This document shows positions 46,651 through 57,561 of a stretch of 64,000 nt of DNA, in pieces (the stretch's first letter is position 1; the number at the start of each line of letters is the position of its first letter). The notes beneath the pieces were generated by a model. The model searched no databases and was not told the DNA's origin. It was given only the letters and a program-made list of their open reading frames with translations. The DNA comes from Zygnema cylindricum (Eukaryota > Streptophyta > Zygnematophyceae > Zygnematales > Zygnemataceae). The DNA lies in the NCBI GenBank assembly GCA_037447655.1, contig JBBHKE010001545.1:75060-139059 (forward strand). Direction: 5' to 3'. Made by a program: the position numbers and the translations under genes.

Positions 46651-47948
46651 GAACTGATAGCATGTGTGTAACAGGATCTCCTACCTCTCAAAAAAATCCC
46701 ATATTACAAACAATCCCAACCACACATTCCACACATTGGAAAATACACATCCACATTTGATAACACTCACATAAGGATAAACTTTAAATTAGAAGAAGCT
46801 TCTGTCCACATAACATTAGCTTGGTCTCTTCCCCTCGTGGCTCAACCCTTCTTATTAAAGTGTTTTCCACTACTCTCCACTCTTAATAATTCTATCTCTT
46901 AACTACTAAAACACTATTTAGCTAGTAAGAGATTTCAATGCAAAATGCCTTTTCTCCAATTTGGTATTAATCGCTCAGGACCAAGATGAGCCGGAATTTC
47001 CACACTTTTCCCAAAGGAAAAGATGTCTACTCTCCTCTTACACTTCACTATTTATCCATCATCGCCCTAGGACCAAGATGAGCCGGAATTTCCACACTTT
47101 TCCCAAAGGAAAAGATGTCTACTCTCCTCTTACACTTCACTATTTATCCATCATCGCCTTGGACTCGCCAGGCCAGAGTCAACGCTCCGTTTTAAAAGGC
47201 TTTTACCTGGGCCAATCATTGATCAGCAAAGACTCAGAGTGACTAATGCAAAAAAGTGTGAAATCTCTTACTAACTACTTAGCACTTTACTAACTAATCA
47301 AACGTTACGTTTCACTACGTAACATTTACGTGTAAAAGTGCGCGCCAAAGGAAACGCGACTTCGCACGATCGTGCGTAACAAATTTCGCACGCGAAACTT
47401 CCTACTGAATTCCTTTAAGTGAAAATGACGTTTCGTACTAAAATTTGTACGAAACGAACCACCGTGCATACTAAACGTTTCGTTAGAACTTTATGAAACG
47501 TACACGCGTAATTTCGGTACTAGTTTGACCCTTACACCGTTTCAATGATACCCACTTGTTATTTAGACCCCACGCTGTCACCTAAATACACCCATCGCTA
47601 TAACTTTTAAAATATAACTCCAAATAGCGTGATTCTTTCGCGAACGTCTACCAAATTTAGTACTCTATAATCATAATACCTAAACACCCCTTTATAAACA
47701 AGTTCGATCAGCTATTACTGTTACACATACACTGGAAACAAGGGGCGTTTGCTTCAAAAATTGAAAATCGGACGGTGGTAATTTTCGCCAAGAAGTTTGG
47801 AGAATCTCAACCAATTTTTAGTAAACACCTTTTGTTAAAAAAAAAAAAACCGTAAGACTTAGTACGGCAAGGTACTTTCTCCAGTAAACAACCCCACTTT
47901 TTGCTTGATGGAAGGTTACCTTTAGCCGCAAAATTTAATTTTGGTCGT
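46651..47948. other. Intergenic with one recent tandem duplication
   Basis: No gene seen. Positions 47285-47520 are rich in ACGTTTC/GAAACGT and CGCACGATCGTGCG motifs of unknown meaning. A direct 92-bp duplication is listed separately. Confidence 0.45.
46977..47160. repeat. Near-perfect 92-bp tandem duplication
   Basis: Two copies starting AGGACCAAGATGAGCCGG (46977 and 47069) are identical over almost the whole unit. A 93-codon frame runs through both, but it is simply the repeat and has no motif. Confidence 0.9.
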
Positions 47949-48486
47949 CTAAGCGTTACATTGAATTTAGACGCAAATTGAAACGAAACCCAACTGAAGT
48001 ACTGTACTGTAAGTCTTGTAAGGAAATGCTAAAACGCATGAAACGAAATTTCGCTGTCAATGTAAGAATGATGATTCGTAGATAGCGTGGCTTGATTTCG
48101 TCGCGCGTGACGACGCGCATTTTTTTCATTTAATTTCAATTGAATTTTTTCTGCCGGTTCATTTTATTATAGTGTTGAAAGTTTATGTCGTTTCGTGCGT
48201 TTTAATATTTCCGTACAAGACTTAGAGTACACCTTGAATCGTTATTAGCGTAAAGAAATTATTAGTGTAAAGAAAAAATTAGCGTCATTCATTCTAATTT
48301 AGTGCCAAGAGACGTGGCAGATTATGGTCCACGTCCTTAAATAGTGTAATTTATTATATTTAAGGTATCAATGTCTTAATTTTGGGGTGCCGATATAGCG
48401 TACATACGGCTAATAGCGATTCACGATGTACTTCAGTTTTAAAGGGGTTTCGTTTCAATTTACGTCTAAGTTCAATGTAACGCTTA
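47949..48486. mobile_element. Inverted-repeat element with arms of about 140 bp, one arm interrupted by a MITE
   Basis: The left arm begins CTAAGCGTTACATTGAA and the right arm ends TTCAATGTAACGCTTAG. Both continue with (A/G)(C/T)...AAATTGAAACGAAACCC, ACTGAAGTAC, AAGTCTTGTA and AAAACGCA(T/C)GAAACGA in matching order. In the right arm the match is broken exactly at GTAC by the MITE at 48230-48427. No clear target duplication flanks the element. Confidence 0.82.
48230..48427. mobile_element. TA/CACC MITE nested in an inverted-repeat arm
   Basis: Ends CACCTTGAATCG and, in reverse, CATCGTGAATCG are flanked by TA (48228-48229 and 48428-48429). The body matches 39611-39809. The empty site is preserved in the opposite arm of the host element (ACTGAAGTACTG at about 47993). 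Confidence 0.9.
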
Positions 48487-49212
48487 GGGTGACGTCGAAT
48501 CAGGCGAAAAGTGGCGTAGTTTACAAAAATCCGCGACCCTCCATACCAAATCATACCGCCTATTTTTTTTTTATACGAAAAGCAACATTAGAGAGAATCT
48601 TGTCGATACTCTCCGAAGGTCTTGGAAGTAATACTGGCCGTCAGATGTTCATCTGCTAGGAGTTCGCTTCATTTTTTTATGTAACTGTCAACCCACCAAA
48701 AAAATCGTGACACGCTGGACAATTAAGCTACGTGTCATGTTGGAAAACCAACGATAAATCTTAAGATTTGCACATGACACGTGGTTTCCAAATTACAACC
48801 GAAAATAAAAACGAAATTTTGTAACATTCCCTCGTCACGCTATTTTTGGTAATTTTTGTTCGTCACACTATTTCTCTCAAAGGACTTTCGTTATGTTCGA
48901 AAACTGAACCCTAAAAAATGAGCTGGCGTCTGCAAAAAGTATAAAATTTTTGTCGTGTGATTACTTCGTACGCTGGTACATGGTACCGCAAGTCAAGATT
49001 TAATTGTGTCAACTTTTCATATATTTTGTATTAATTGTGTGTTTTTATAATTGTTTTCATGTTGTTTCGATGATATTATCGCATTTAAATATATTTCATG
49101 TACTTTGCATTTTTTCGTTTGTGAATCATCTGTATATGCTGCAAATATGACTTTTTTTATTTTTCTTCTCACGGCGTATCTTTCTTGATCTTTGCTTTTC
49201 CTACCCGGGCTA
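48487..49212. other. Intergenic AT-rich DNA
   Basis: No gene or clear element recognised. Confidence 0.45.
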
Positions 49213-49644
49213 GGCTGCTATTGTTGCGATTTCAGAGCAGCGCAGTTGCGATTCCAGAGCTGCGCAGCTGCGATTCCAGACCAGCGCAGCATAGCAACTT
49301 GGTAGCGCAGCAGCGCAGCATAGCAACGCCGCAGAATATAGTTGGAACTGTATAGTTCTAGAAGGAAGTTTTGGATAGATCGCGGTTGGCCGCGAAAGCC
49401 CACGTGTACAGCTGTATAGTACTAGGTTGACTAGATGTTAGCTAGTTTAAATAGGCAAGTAGACCGAGTGAATGAAAAATCGAAGTAGACTTACACAGCT
49501 AGCGCAACCTTGTACTCTCTCTCTCAAGTAATAAAGCTCAACCTTGTCTGTGAGTTTTGTGTATTCCTGCTGTTGCTACGGGAAGATCCTTAGTGTTTTC
49601 CGCTGTGCACTGTAATGTGTTGTGGTGTAGCGTGCCTCTTTTAC
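49213..49644. other. Possible solo LTR or transcription unit end
   Basis: A GC-richer block begins with repeated CTGCGCAGCTGCGATTCCAGA-like words, followed by a TTTAAATA box (49446), CT repeats and an AATAAA signal (49530) in that order, as in retrotransposon LTRs. No primer-binding site, polypurine tract, partner LTR or target duplication was found, so this is only a suggestion. Confidence 0.25.
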
Positions 49645-50035
49645 AGCGACGAAACAACCTCGGCGCTGAAAGGCTTCCACAAAGGTTTCCATGATTGAAT
49701 TCAACGACGACAAACTGTGCTTTGTCGGAGATGGTGAGTACACTGTTTTGTCGCTGAATTTCCTTCTAGCGACGAAACATACTTTGTTTTCTCAGATATG
49801 ATGATGAAGTTGTTTCGTCGTTGAATTCCATTTAGCAACGACACAACCTCTACTTTGTCAGATATGATGATAAAGTTTTTTTCGCCGCTAAATTAAAGTC
49901 CTGCGACGACAAATTATCGTAGCTGCAAGAGCAACCATTAATCAGTGCGATGAATATGTTCTTTATGAAAATAACGACTTATCAATTTTTGAGAAGGATG
50001 ATCAACAAACGACGAAACATAGGTCGCTGATTAGG
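49645..50035. repeat. Subterminal-type array of AGCGACGAAAC motifs in both orientations
   Basis: The motif (C/T)AGCGACGAAAC and its reverse GTTTCGTCG(C/T)TGAATT alternate at least six times. Similar arrays lie at 52365-52550 and 54270-54560. Clusters of short inverted motifs near element ends are typical of DNA transposons, so this may be the end of the transposase element. Confidence 0.6.
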
Positions 50036-52364
50036 GTAGGATGTAAATTGCAACAAAATATATAATTCCGTACTACAAACACATTGGAATTTTCAACACC
50101 ACATTATCAACATCTGAAGGTTAGTATATAAAAATTTTGTAAAATATATCAAATTCCACGTAATACAAGGGTTTTTTCCTTCATAAAAAACGAAATCATA
50201 TTTTCCCATATAAAAAAACCATACACACATACGAAATCTGCTCTATCCCTATGAAGTCAAATAATATTGGACTCCATGAACTGTCTACATTAATTTGGCA
50301 CCAGTTTAACTCCTATTCCCTCTCTACAATTAAACTACCATTCCAAAAGTAATATATATAAAAAAAGCAATGCGAAGTCATGTAATATGTTCAAAACTCG
50401 TTGCCGCTCATCCCTCCCTCATTGAAAATGTTGTCTTGTTGACTGTCGGCATCTTCAGTATTTTGGAGGAATTCCCTTGCCCTCGGGCAAGGAGGTTCCA
50501 CAGCTTCGCCTTCGAAGTGGTTGCGATATTTGCTGATTATGCCTCGCAGTTGTTGTGCGAGCATGTCTTCTTCCCACTTTCCGTCGCGTAGAGACAAGCC
50601 ACATTGAATCATTGCTATTTCTCGTATAACTCATTCCATTTTTTTCTCTCATCGCATTGACCTCTCGGATAGAGTCCCTCGCCAATTTAAAAAAAAATGC
50701 TTTACTGGGTCCAACCATTTTACCGGACCATCCACGGCTAGAAGGTTTAGCCCATTGACCGTTCTCAATTCCTTTCGCCTTCCAACTGTCCCAAATGCGA
50801 CTCCGCACGTCCTTGATTTTGGAAATCACGAAAGAGTCGGCCGGTTGAACAATATGCGTTGCATTAGGTGGAAAATAGTGTAACCCGGTGTTTTTGGCCT
50901 CTAGAACTCGCTCCAACTCATCGGACGTATTGTGACCACCGTAGTTGTCCAAGTAAATAATTTTTTGACGCCTATCTCGATCCCTTTGGTAAGACCTTGC
51001 CTCTTTGACCCATTTTGGGAACACCGTTTTATCATTCCATCCTTTCGGACCGGTTCGGTAACAAACACCTGAAAAGATATATAATAGACAAAAAAAGAAA
51101 AAAAAATAACATTTTGTAATGCTTGCTTACATATGCATTAGAGGCAAAGTAAGCTACGTGTAACATAGAAAGCTTATAATATGAGTCATTTATATAGATA
51201 AAAGAAATCAGAGTGTTAAAGAACAAAAAAAAATATTATTTTGTAGTAGGAGAAGGGGGGAGGAGATATGCGAGGACACGGTAAAGAGATATAGATAAAA
51301 AAATGAAACACAAAAACATGGTTGGAGAGAAATATATAAAACTCCATCAAAGTCAAAAAGACATCAAAAATAAAATGGAAACATTAAATGAGGGAGAAAA
51401 AACACACTCGGGACGTTGTCCGGTAAACCTTATATCGGGTAACTTCTGGCACGATTTGCAAAAAAATTCATTGGGTTCTCGATACGAGCATTCACCCCTC
51501 CACTTAGTCGCACCATGAGAGTCATGGATTCGCCTCCTCCGGGAACATCAACGTATTTCACCACTTTATCCCCTCTAAACCCAAAAGTTTTTCCATTATC
51601 GGTGTTGACTATCATGTGAGTTTCGTCCATGTTTTCCATGAGGTCTTCGTTGAAAAGTCGTGTTATACATTCGCCGCCAAACCAAAACAAATTTAGTTAT
51701 TTTTTGTATACGTCCTTAAGTAGGGAATACAACGAAATCAAAACACAAAAAAAGGAAATGTCATTAAACTATATTCTTAATGAAAAGATACTCACCGGAT
51801 TCAAACACCTGATTTAGAACGCCCATGTGGAAGGCTACGATACGCTCAATGTATTCCTCTTTCTCGGGACTACATTGTAGTTTCCCCTTTTGAGCACTCA
51901 CAACGATGTTGTGCTTCTCTTGACACCTCTGCACCCATCTTTTATTTATGATTGGATGTATTTCCGACCCGTCATTGTTGAACCATTCCAGGTCGTACTC
52001 TTTCCTCCTTTCTCTTTTTATGTCCCTAGCAATGTCCCTGAGAATTGTGGTGGAGATCTTCATACCCGCTTAGTTAAAACGATTGAAATCTGAAAGTAAC
52101 TCCTCGTGCATAACAGTGACCCAAGCGGCTTCCTTCTTTCCTCGTCTTGGCAAAGACTTGGTAACCGCCACCGATCTCGTCCCAAAACTAGAAGTAGAGA
52201 ACATTCGGCTTGTCTCTCGTATTTCGTCAAGCGTGGACCTCCTCTATACCCACCACCGCTTGGCCTTTTAGTACCCTGTAAACAATAAACAATGTCAAAA
52301 GAATTAATGAGATTCTTGAATGGAAAGTCGTATAAAAAATTGGAACGGCTCTAAAAGGAAACGA

Positions 52365-52550
52365 CAATATTCAACGACGAATAGTTGTTATCGCAGATTC
52401 AGCGACGACAAAAACGCGTCGTTATATCTACAAAGTTAATATTATTTTTTAGAAACATCGTTGATACGAAGTGAGCTGCCGACCACCAATGAGAAATCCT
52501 CACTTCATCGACGAACCAGCGACGACCTTGTGTCGTCGTTAAGCCGGGAA
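52365..52550. repeat. CGACGAC motif cluster (possible transposon end)
   Basis: TCAACGACGAATAG, TCAGCGACGACAAAAACGCGTCG, CCAGCGACGACC and TGTCGTCGTTAA occur close together. With the cluster at 54270-54560 it brackets the inner transposon gene. Confidence 0.55.
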
Positions 52551-52689
52551 AGAGGATTATCAAACACAATGGCGATATCAACAAAACTAAATGTATGACT
52601 TAAAGTCGAATTTACATGCATTTTGTGAAAAAAAGGGAGAAAAATATTAAATTCACACTTGTATGATAAAAAAAAAAAAAAAAAAACAT

Positions 52690-54092
52690 TGTGGCACCCA
52701 AAGTAGGCTGAGGGCTAAATTGGGATACCTCTCTTTTGAATGAAGGCCACACAATCGACCCTCGTCATCTCCCATCAACGTCGCCTAATGCCAGCAAGCT
52801 CTTGAGGTAAATTATTAATTAAGGGACGAACCGTTTTCATAGCTATTTCTTAAGCCTCCAAACGACGATTGAGATTTTCTACTTCCGGTGGTGGAGGGGG
52901 CTCATTAACATGTGGGACCCTCGCAATTTCCCAAAGATACGTACGCCTCACTTGCACATTTCGGAAGCGTTGTAAGACCGCACTGCGAGCATCTAAAAAT
53001 TCGTTTAGCTCCGTAGTACGAATTGCACGACGTAGAATGGTAAACAACCGTGGGTCCCAAGGGTGATAATGTCAGACTAATTCCGGGACATCTATTTCGA
53101 ATCCAATTGGTTGACGTACAATCCATGTGAAATGTTCACCATTAGGCTGCAAACGCCTAATGTATGGGAAATTTGACGCATGGTTGTATGATGCGATGTA
53201 CAACCATGTTGGGTGGGCAGGGAAATCCGGAGGGATGTCGAGAATTTTTGAGATGGGGTTCAATTACCGGTCAATAGGCCGAGCCTCCCAGTAACGCCAA
53301 TAGTTCGGCCAATCATCGACCGGAATCTAATGGGCAGCCGTCGCTCGGAAGCCATCCATGGCCTCATCTCCGACTGGAGGCGGGAAAAACCAATCGGGTT
53401 CTTTCTCTCGAATTACCACATCACGCTCAGTCGGAATTTGAGGTCATTGTACCGCCACGAGAGCTCTATCACGATTCGGTGATAGTGGAAAAGCGACATC
53501 CTCGTCGTCGTCTCCATATTCTTCCTCCATGCGTCTCTCCGAGCTCTCCGAAGATTGTCGGTCCGAGGTTGAGGGATCGTCGTCGTATTTCGCGACCATA
53601 ATGTTTGACGATTCGGTTTCTTCCGGTTCTTCCTCCTCTTCCGTAGGCTCTTCCCTTTCCTCTATAGGCTTGTCCGGCGCAATTCTGATGGTTCATATTC
53701 TTGTCTACCTCCATACCCTCTTCTACTTCGCGGACACCTTTTTCGTCCGCTCTAATCCCTTCATTCGGTAACTCCCCCTCCGACACACTTCCCCTTACTA
53801 CCCTTTCCGTACCCGTCCCTTCCCTCCCCACCGCCTCAATTTCCACCATCTCATCTATGTCAACACCCGATTCTTCCCCCTCCCTCAAAACCAACTCCAT
53901 TCCAACCCTTTCCCTACCGCCCTCTTCCGATTCCACCCTATTCCCCAACACTCCTTTGGTTGCACCGCTTTCCCTCTCTAAGTTCTCCCCTCCAGGTATA
54001 TCACCCCCCATCGTGGTTGGCGTTGGTAGTGGACGATATCGCCCCGCAATGGCAGAGCGCATTCGTTTGAATGGTCGTTGGGCGCCCTCCAT
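52690..54092 (-). pseudogene. Decayed transposon-type gene of unknown family, inside the first intron of the transposase gene
   Basis: The frame opens with MEGAQRPFKRMRSAIAGRY and continues through an acidic, low-complexity region. Near 53690 it shifts into a second frame (EEREEPTEEEEEPEETESS), which runs on for more than 300 codons. That part includes DWFFPPPVGDEAMDGF, DDWPNYWRYWEARPIDR, HPTWLYIASYNHASNFPYI, WDPRLFTILRRAIRTTELN and EIARVPHVNEPPPPPEVE. At least seven stops (TAG, TAA, TGA) interrupt this frame between about 53440 and 52720, yet protein-like sequence resumes in the same frame after each one. It ends near a T-rich donor-like site. I do not recognise the family; an accessory protein of a DNA transposon is the simplest idea. 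The CGACGAC clusters on both sides suggest it belongs to a separate inserted element. Confidence 0.6.
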
Positions 54093-54269
54093 TTTTTAAC
54101 AAAACTATTGGTTAAGAGAAAAAAATGAAAATACACAATTGAGGGGGACAAAAACAAGCAAAAAGACGCTCTTTTACTTAGACCTTAACTTAGATAGTCC
54201 AGCTGTAAAAATAGTCCAATATTCACAGTTGGAAAATTGAACCGTTGGCCCTGCGACTTATAAACTGAC

Positions 54270-54560
54270 ATTCAAGCGACGACAAAATGTCGTCGAGCGT
54301 TCGACTTTATTCGAGTTTCCCAATATTGGTTCGACGAAACAACGTCGTCATCCGCGAATTACATTCGAGAATACCAACGTTGTATTATCTGAACTGATGT
54401 CTTCGGTGGTTTAGTCTAAACGACGAACCACTCTCGTCTGTCATTCGCACTTTCGACCTAACGAGGTATCCTCATCCATTCAATTATTTTGTCGTATCCA
54501 TCATTAAAGCGTCGACATGATGTCGTCGCGTCCAGCGCGACAAACAACGTCATCACTAGT
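54270..54560. repeat. CGACGAC/GTCGTCG motif cluster (possible transposon end)
   Basis: AAGCGACGACAAAATGTCGTCG, TTCGACGAAACAACGTCGTC, AAACGACGAACC and GTCGTCGCG are packed within 290 bases, matching the clusters at 52365 and 49645. Confidence 0.55.
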
Positions 54561-55239
54561 ACGCTGTCGCCATAAGGAAATCGCAAGACACTTCGAAAAT
54601 AATACTAAAAAACAACAAAACAATGCATAGTAGTCGACAACATAGAAAAACACGCACTAATGGAGAGATAGTGTGAAGTCAGTATGTAGTTTGAGAGAGA
54701 AAGGCGACGTTCCAAAATAATATTGTTCAAATAATTTAAAAGCACAACAAATTAAAAATATAACTACGCATTGTGAATGAGAATAATAACATAAAAGGAA
54801 GGAGGAAACGAAATCATTTCATAAATGGGAGAACGTTTGGTTGAAATAGCTTACTTGTACCGTACACTCCGGTAAAATGCTCGGGAAACTTTCTTATGGT
54901 CATTGGAATGAGTTCAGCTGAGCCGTTATTTTCACAGCCCTTTAGCATCCAGTGTATTACTCGCATCCGAGTTTCCTTAATCGACACGTGTTGAACTTTA
55001 CGGTGGGAGACACGTCCTCTGGTATAGGTCGAGGACGGAAAAAACCCTTCCACAATGGCCGTCGGGTCTACCGACTTTTTGATTTCCGCCTCACTCTCTT
55101 CCTCATTCGAAAATGCGTTTTCCTCATCGTTCATCTCATTTTCCTCATCTTGTTCAACCTGAGCTTTATAGGGATTGTTGTTGTTACTGCCCGGGTTAGC
55201 GCCCCAAATTCTATTAAGGGTCCACATACTCTCAAACAC

Positions 55240-56642
55240 TTAATATCACCTAAGAAATAAGGAGTATGAGCAGCCGAAAAGGAAGAAAGTGGCAACCCAA
55301 GCAAATGAGGAAGAAGTAGCGATAGTGTTGTTGCCATTATCACAAATACATTTATATAATACACGAGCTGCAAGTGAAAACAAATTTGCGCGGTAATAAT
55401 AGAGGGATTTGCCATTTTAAATTTTTCGTTTAAAATCCAAATTTTGAATTTTAGCACGGCTTTCTATTTAAAAATATTTCCAAATGCAAGAATAGAAGCG
55501 CGATCACGTAAAAATTTGCTTCGAAATTGCCAAAATATTTCAAAACTTACGTCTTCAGTGCAATGTACATAGCGCCATTGAAACACCTCCAGCTTACATG
55601 TTGTACGGCAAAAAGATGATTGGAAAAAATGCGGCTTTGTTACCCCGGCAATCGGTTGTTCTAACGTCATATATGAAACGCAACCAACTTTGGGAATGCG
55701 TGGATGATAAACATGCCACGTGTTTTCGGCAACAGCCAATGATAATCTTACGACGGCGCATGATCAGCTTCCGTCGCTGGATTACCGCCAATGAGAATTA
55801 ACATGTATCCTAATATGTGTTTTTTGTTCATTTTACGTTCAATTAGAATTAACAGTGATACTAATAAGAGGCTTGTTTGACGTTTGGTCTAAGTAAACGC
55901 ATCCTTATTAGTCTTAAGTCCCAATATTACAATGCATTGATTGTAATAAAGCAACCTACCGGGCTCCTTATTAAGATTAAGGGTCCTTATTTAACGTCAC
56001 ACAAGGTTCGTTCTCTCCGCGAACGACAAGGAAATGTAAATCAATCACTGAGTTCAATGTACGTTATGTGGAACGAAACGTACACATAGAATACCTCCCG
56101 TTATAGTTTCGTTCATTATACAATACAAATCTGACTGAATGAACATATTGATACTGTACGGTTACATAGCGTTATAACGTAACTGCGTTTTACAACCCGA
56201 TGCATGGAGTCGACTATACGACGCGGCGATGTACGTTTTGCCTACGTTGTCCTCGCACCGTTTTTACTGTTATCAATTCACCGCACGCAAAACAAACGCT
56301 TATTAGAATCATGAATGAACTTAAGTAAAAGTACATAAACCCGTACATTTCGACGGTTTTTACTCGTACCTAATTTAGTATGTAATTTTGAAAGCCGCAA
56401 TGATTGTATATCCGCAAACCCAAAATAGAATTATTGATTTTTACGTTGGAAGGACGCGACGTGTTACGAATTGTCAGAATTTGTACCTCTNNNNNNNNNN
56501 TCATATGTAGTCTACAGTGCAGTGTTGATATTTGGTTCTGGTTTTTATATTACGCGTGCTTTGAGGATGCTTTGGTTTGTTTAGTTGTGTTTTGATGCAT
56601 AATGATTACATGATGGCTTTCATGTGGGGACGATCGGACGGT
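55240..56642. other. Intergenic region with a 10-N gap
   Basis: No gene recognised. The gap is at 56491-56500. The stretch just before it (56415-56490) repeats sequence found at 43880-43985. A group of TTATTAG/CTTATTAAG motifs lies near 55865-56000. The outer end of the transposase element should lie somewhere beyond 55240 but could not be placed. Confidence 0.45.
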
Positions 56643-56752
56643 CGCTGATGAAAGTAGCGATCTAAGAAGATCACATGGAAAGCCCGTAACACAACTTACG
56701 CTAAAGGCGGCCTACAAAAGGCCTACCAAAAAACGCCTACTTTTGAACTATG
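56643..56752. mobile_element. One end of the CATAGTTCAAAAGTAGG hAT-like family
   Basis: Read in reverse this matches the first 110 bases of the element at 43564-43847, including ACGCCTACTTTTGAACTATG at its end and AGCGATCTAAGAAGATCACATG inside. The other end is not found upstream, so the copy is truncated or rearranged. Confidence 0.8.
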
Positions 56753-57334
56753 GTCTTATTGTTTCGCATAGTATTTCGCAGATTCTTGGTCTCACGTAGA
56801 TTCGGTTTCGCGACGACCAGGTACAAATATTGAGTGTATGTTAGGATTTGTCGTTATTTGGTTTTGGGTGTACTTTCGGTAGTACATTAGTAATACGTAG
56901 TTTTGTGTTGATTTGTTTGGTTTCGTAGGAGTTTCGTGCGCATTATATTTTTGGTCTTGGTTTATAGTTGTGACGTGACATCTGATGTATACTATATACT
57001 GCAGATTAGTGGGAATGAAAAAATACACTGATTATGGGGGAAAAATGTTCATGAAATATATTGGCTTTTATGGACTGTCCTCTCTTGTGTGAAAATATTT
57101 TTTATGCTTCCTTTAATTTTTGCACTTTGATTTGTTAAGATCCTATCAGTTTTTTTAATAATAAAAAAGAAAAACAAAAAAAAAACCCTAAACGAGCGGT
57201 CGCGCGGATAATACGGGCGACGTGGACGTCTTCGGCACCCCGCGGGGCCAAAAAGTTGCACGATTCAGTACAGTATTGTCCATGCTATACAACATTATTC
57301 TACTTTGTACTCTTGGTAAGTTGGTATAGTGGAA

Positions 57335-57561
57335 GGTATGTGGGAGATGTACCATTTATTTTGTACTTATTCAGGTACGGGTGGGTACGGATAGTTGCGA
57401 GAAATCGAGTTTCGGTCAACTTTTATTTTCGTAAACGCGTATCGGGTAATCGGGTAACAATTTAGGAGCGTGACATATCGCGGGAGGATTTCGGGTGTTC
57501 AGATTTTGGAAAAAAAAATGTCGGATTCGGGTAATGGGAAATTTGACTTTTGCGACCTCTG
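57335..57561. mobile_element. Truncated copy of the CAGAGGTCACAA hAT-like family
   Basis: It matches the right half of 19102-19507: TTGTACTTATT..GGTAC, GAGAAATC.AGTT.CGGT, TTTTCGTAAACGC, CGGGTAACAAT and GGTGTTCAGATTTTG, ending in TGCGACCTCTG at 57561. The left half and the target duplication are missing. Confidence 0.8.

Larger units (their letters stand above)
50391..55239 (-). pseudogene. Decayed DDE transposase gene (pogo/Tigger-like, DD36D), four exons
   Basis: The transposase would cut and join its own element's ends. Minus-strand exons in matching phase are 55239-54855, 52275-51796, 51644-51408 and 51068 to about 50391. Exon 1 carries an acidic stretch and RMRVIHWMLKGCENNG...MTIRKFPEHFTGVYG. 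Exon 2 has KAKRWW, a helical region and NKRWVQRCQEKHNIVV. Exon 3 has the first catalytic Asp in NMDETHMIVN. Exon 4 has the second in IYLDNYGGHNTSDELE and a third in FPPNATHIVQPAD, 37 positions later (36 intervening residues). Stops interrupt the frame near the start of exon 2 (TAA, TAG), before AGMKISTTILRD (TAA) and after ARSYPI (TAA). Near 50620-50650 the reading passes into another frame around runs of A. Intron 1 (2.6 kb) holds another decayed gene. The family call rests on the DDE pattern only. Confidence 0.83.

Noticed and set aside
46961-47242. 93-codon frame with an internal repeat
   Set aside because: The repeat is the 92-bp DNA duplication. The sequence between is unlike any family and has no splice support.
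49213-49644. Retrotransposon LTR
   Set aside because: The order TATA-like box then AATAAA is suggestive, but there is no second LTR, primer-binding site, polypurine tract or target duplication, so it is listed only as a weak possibility.
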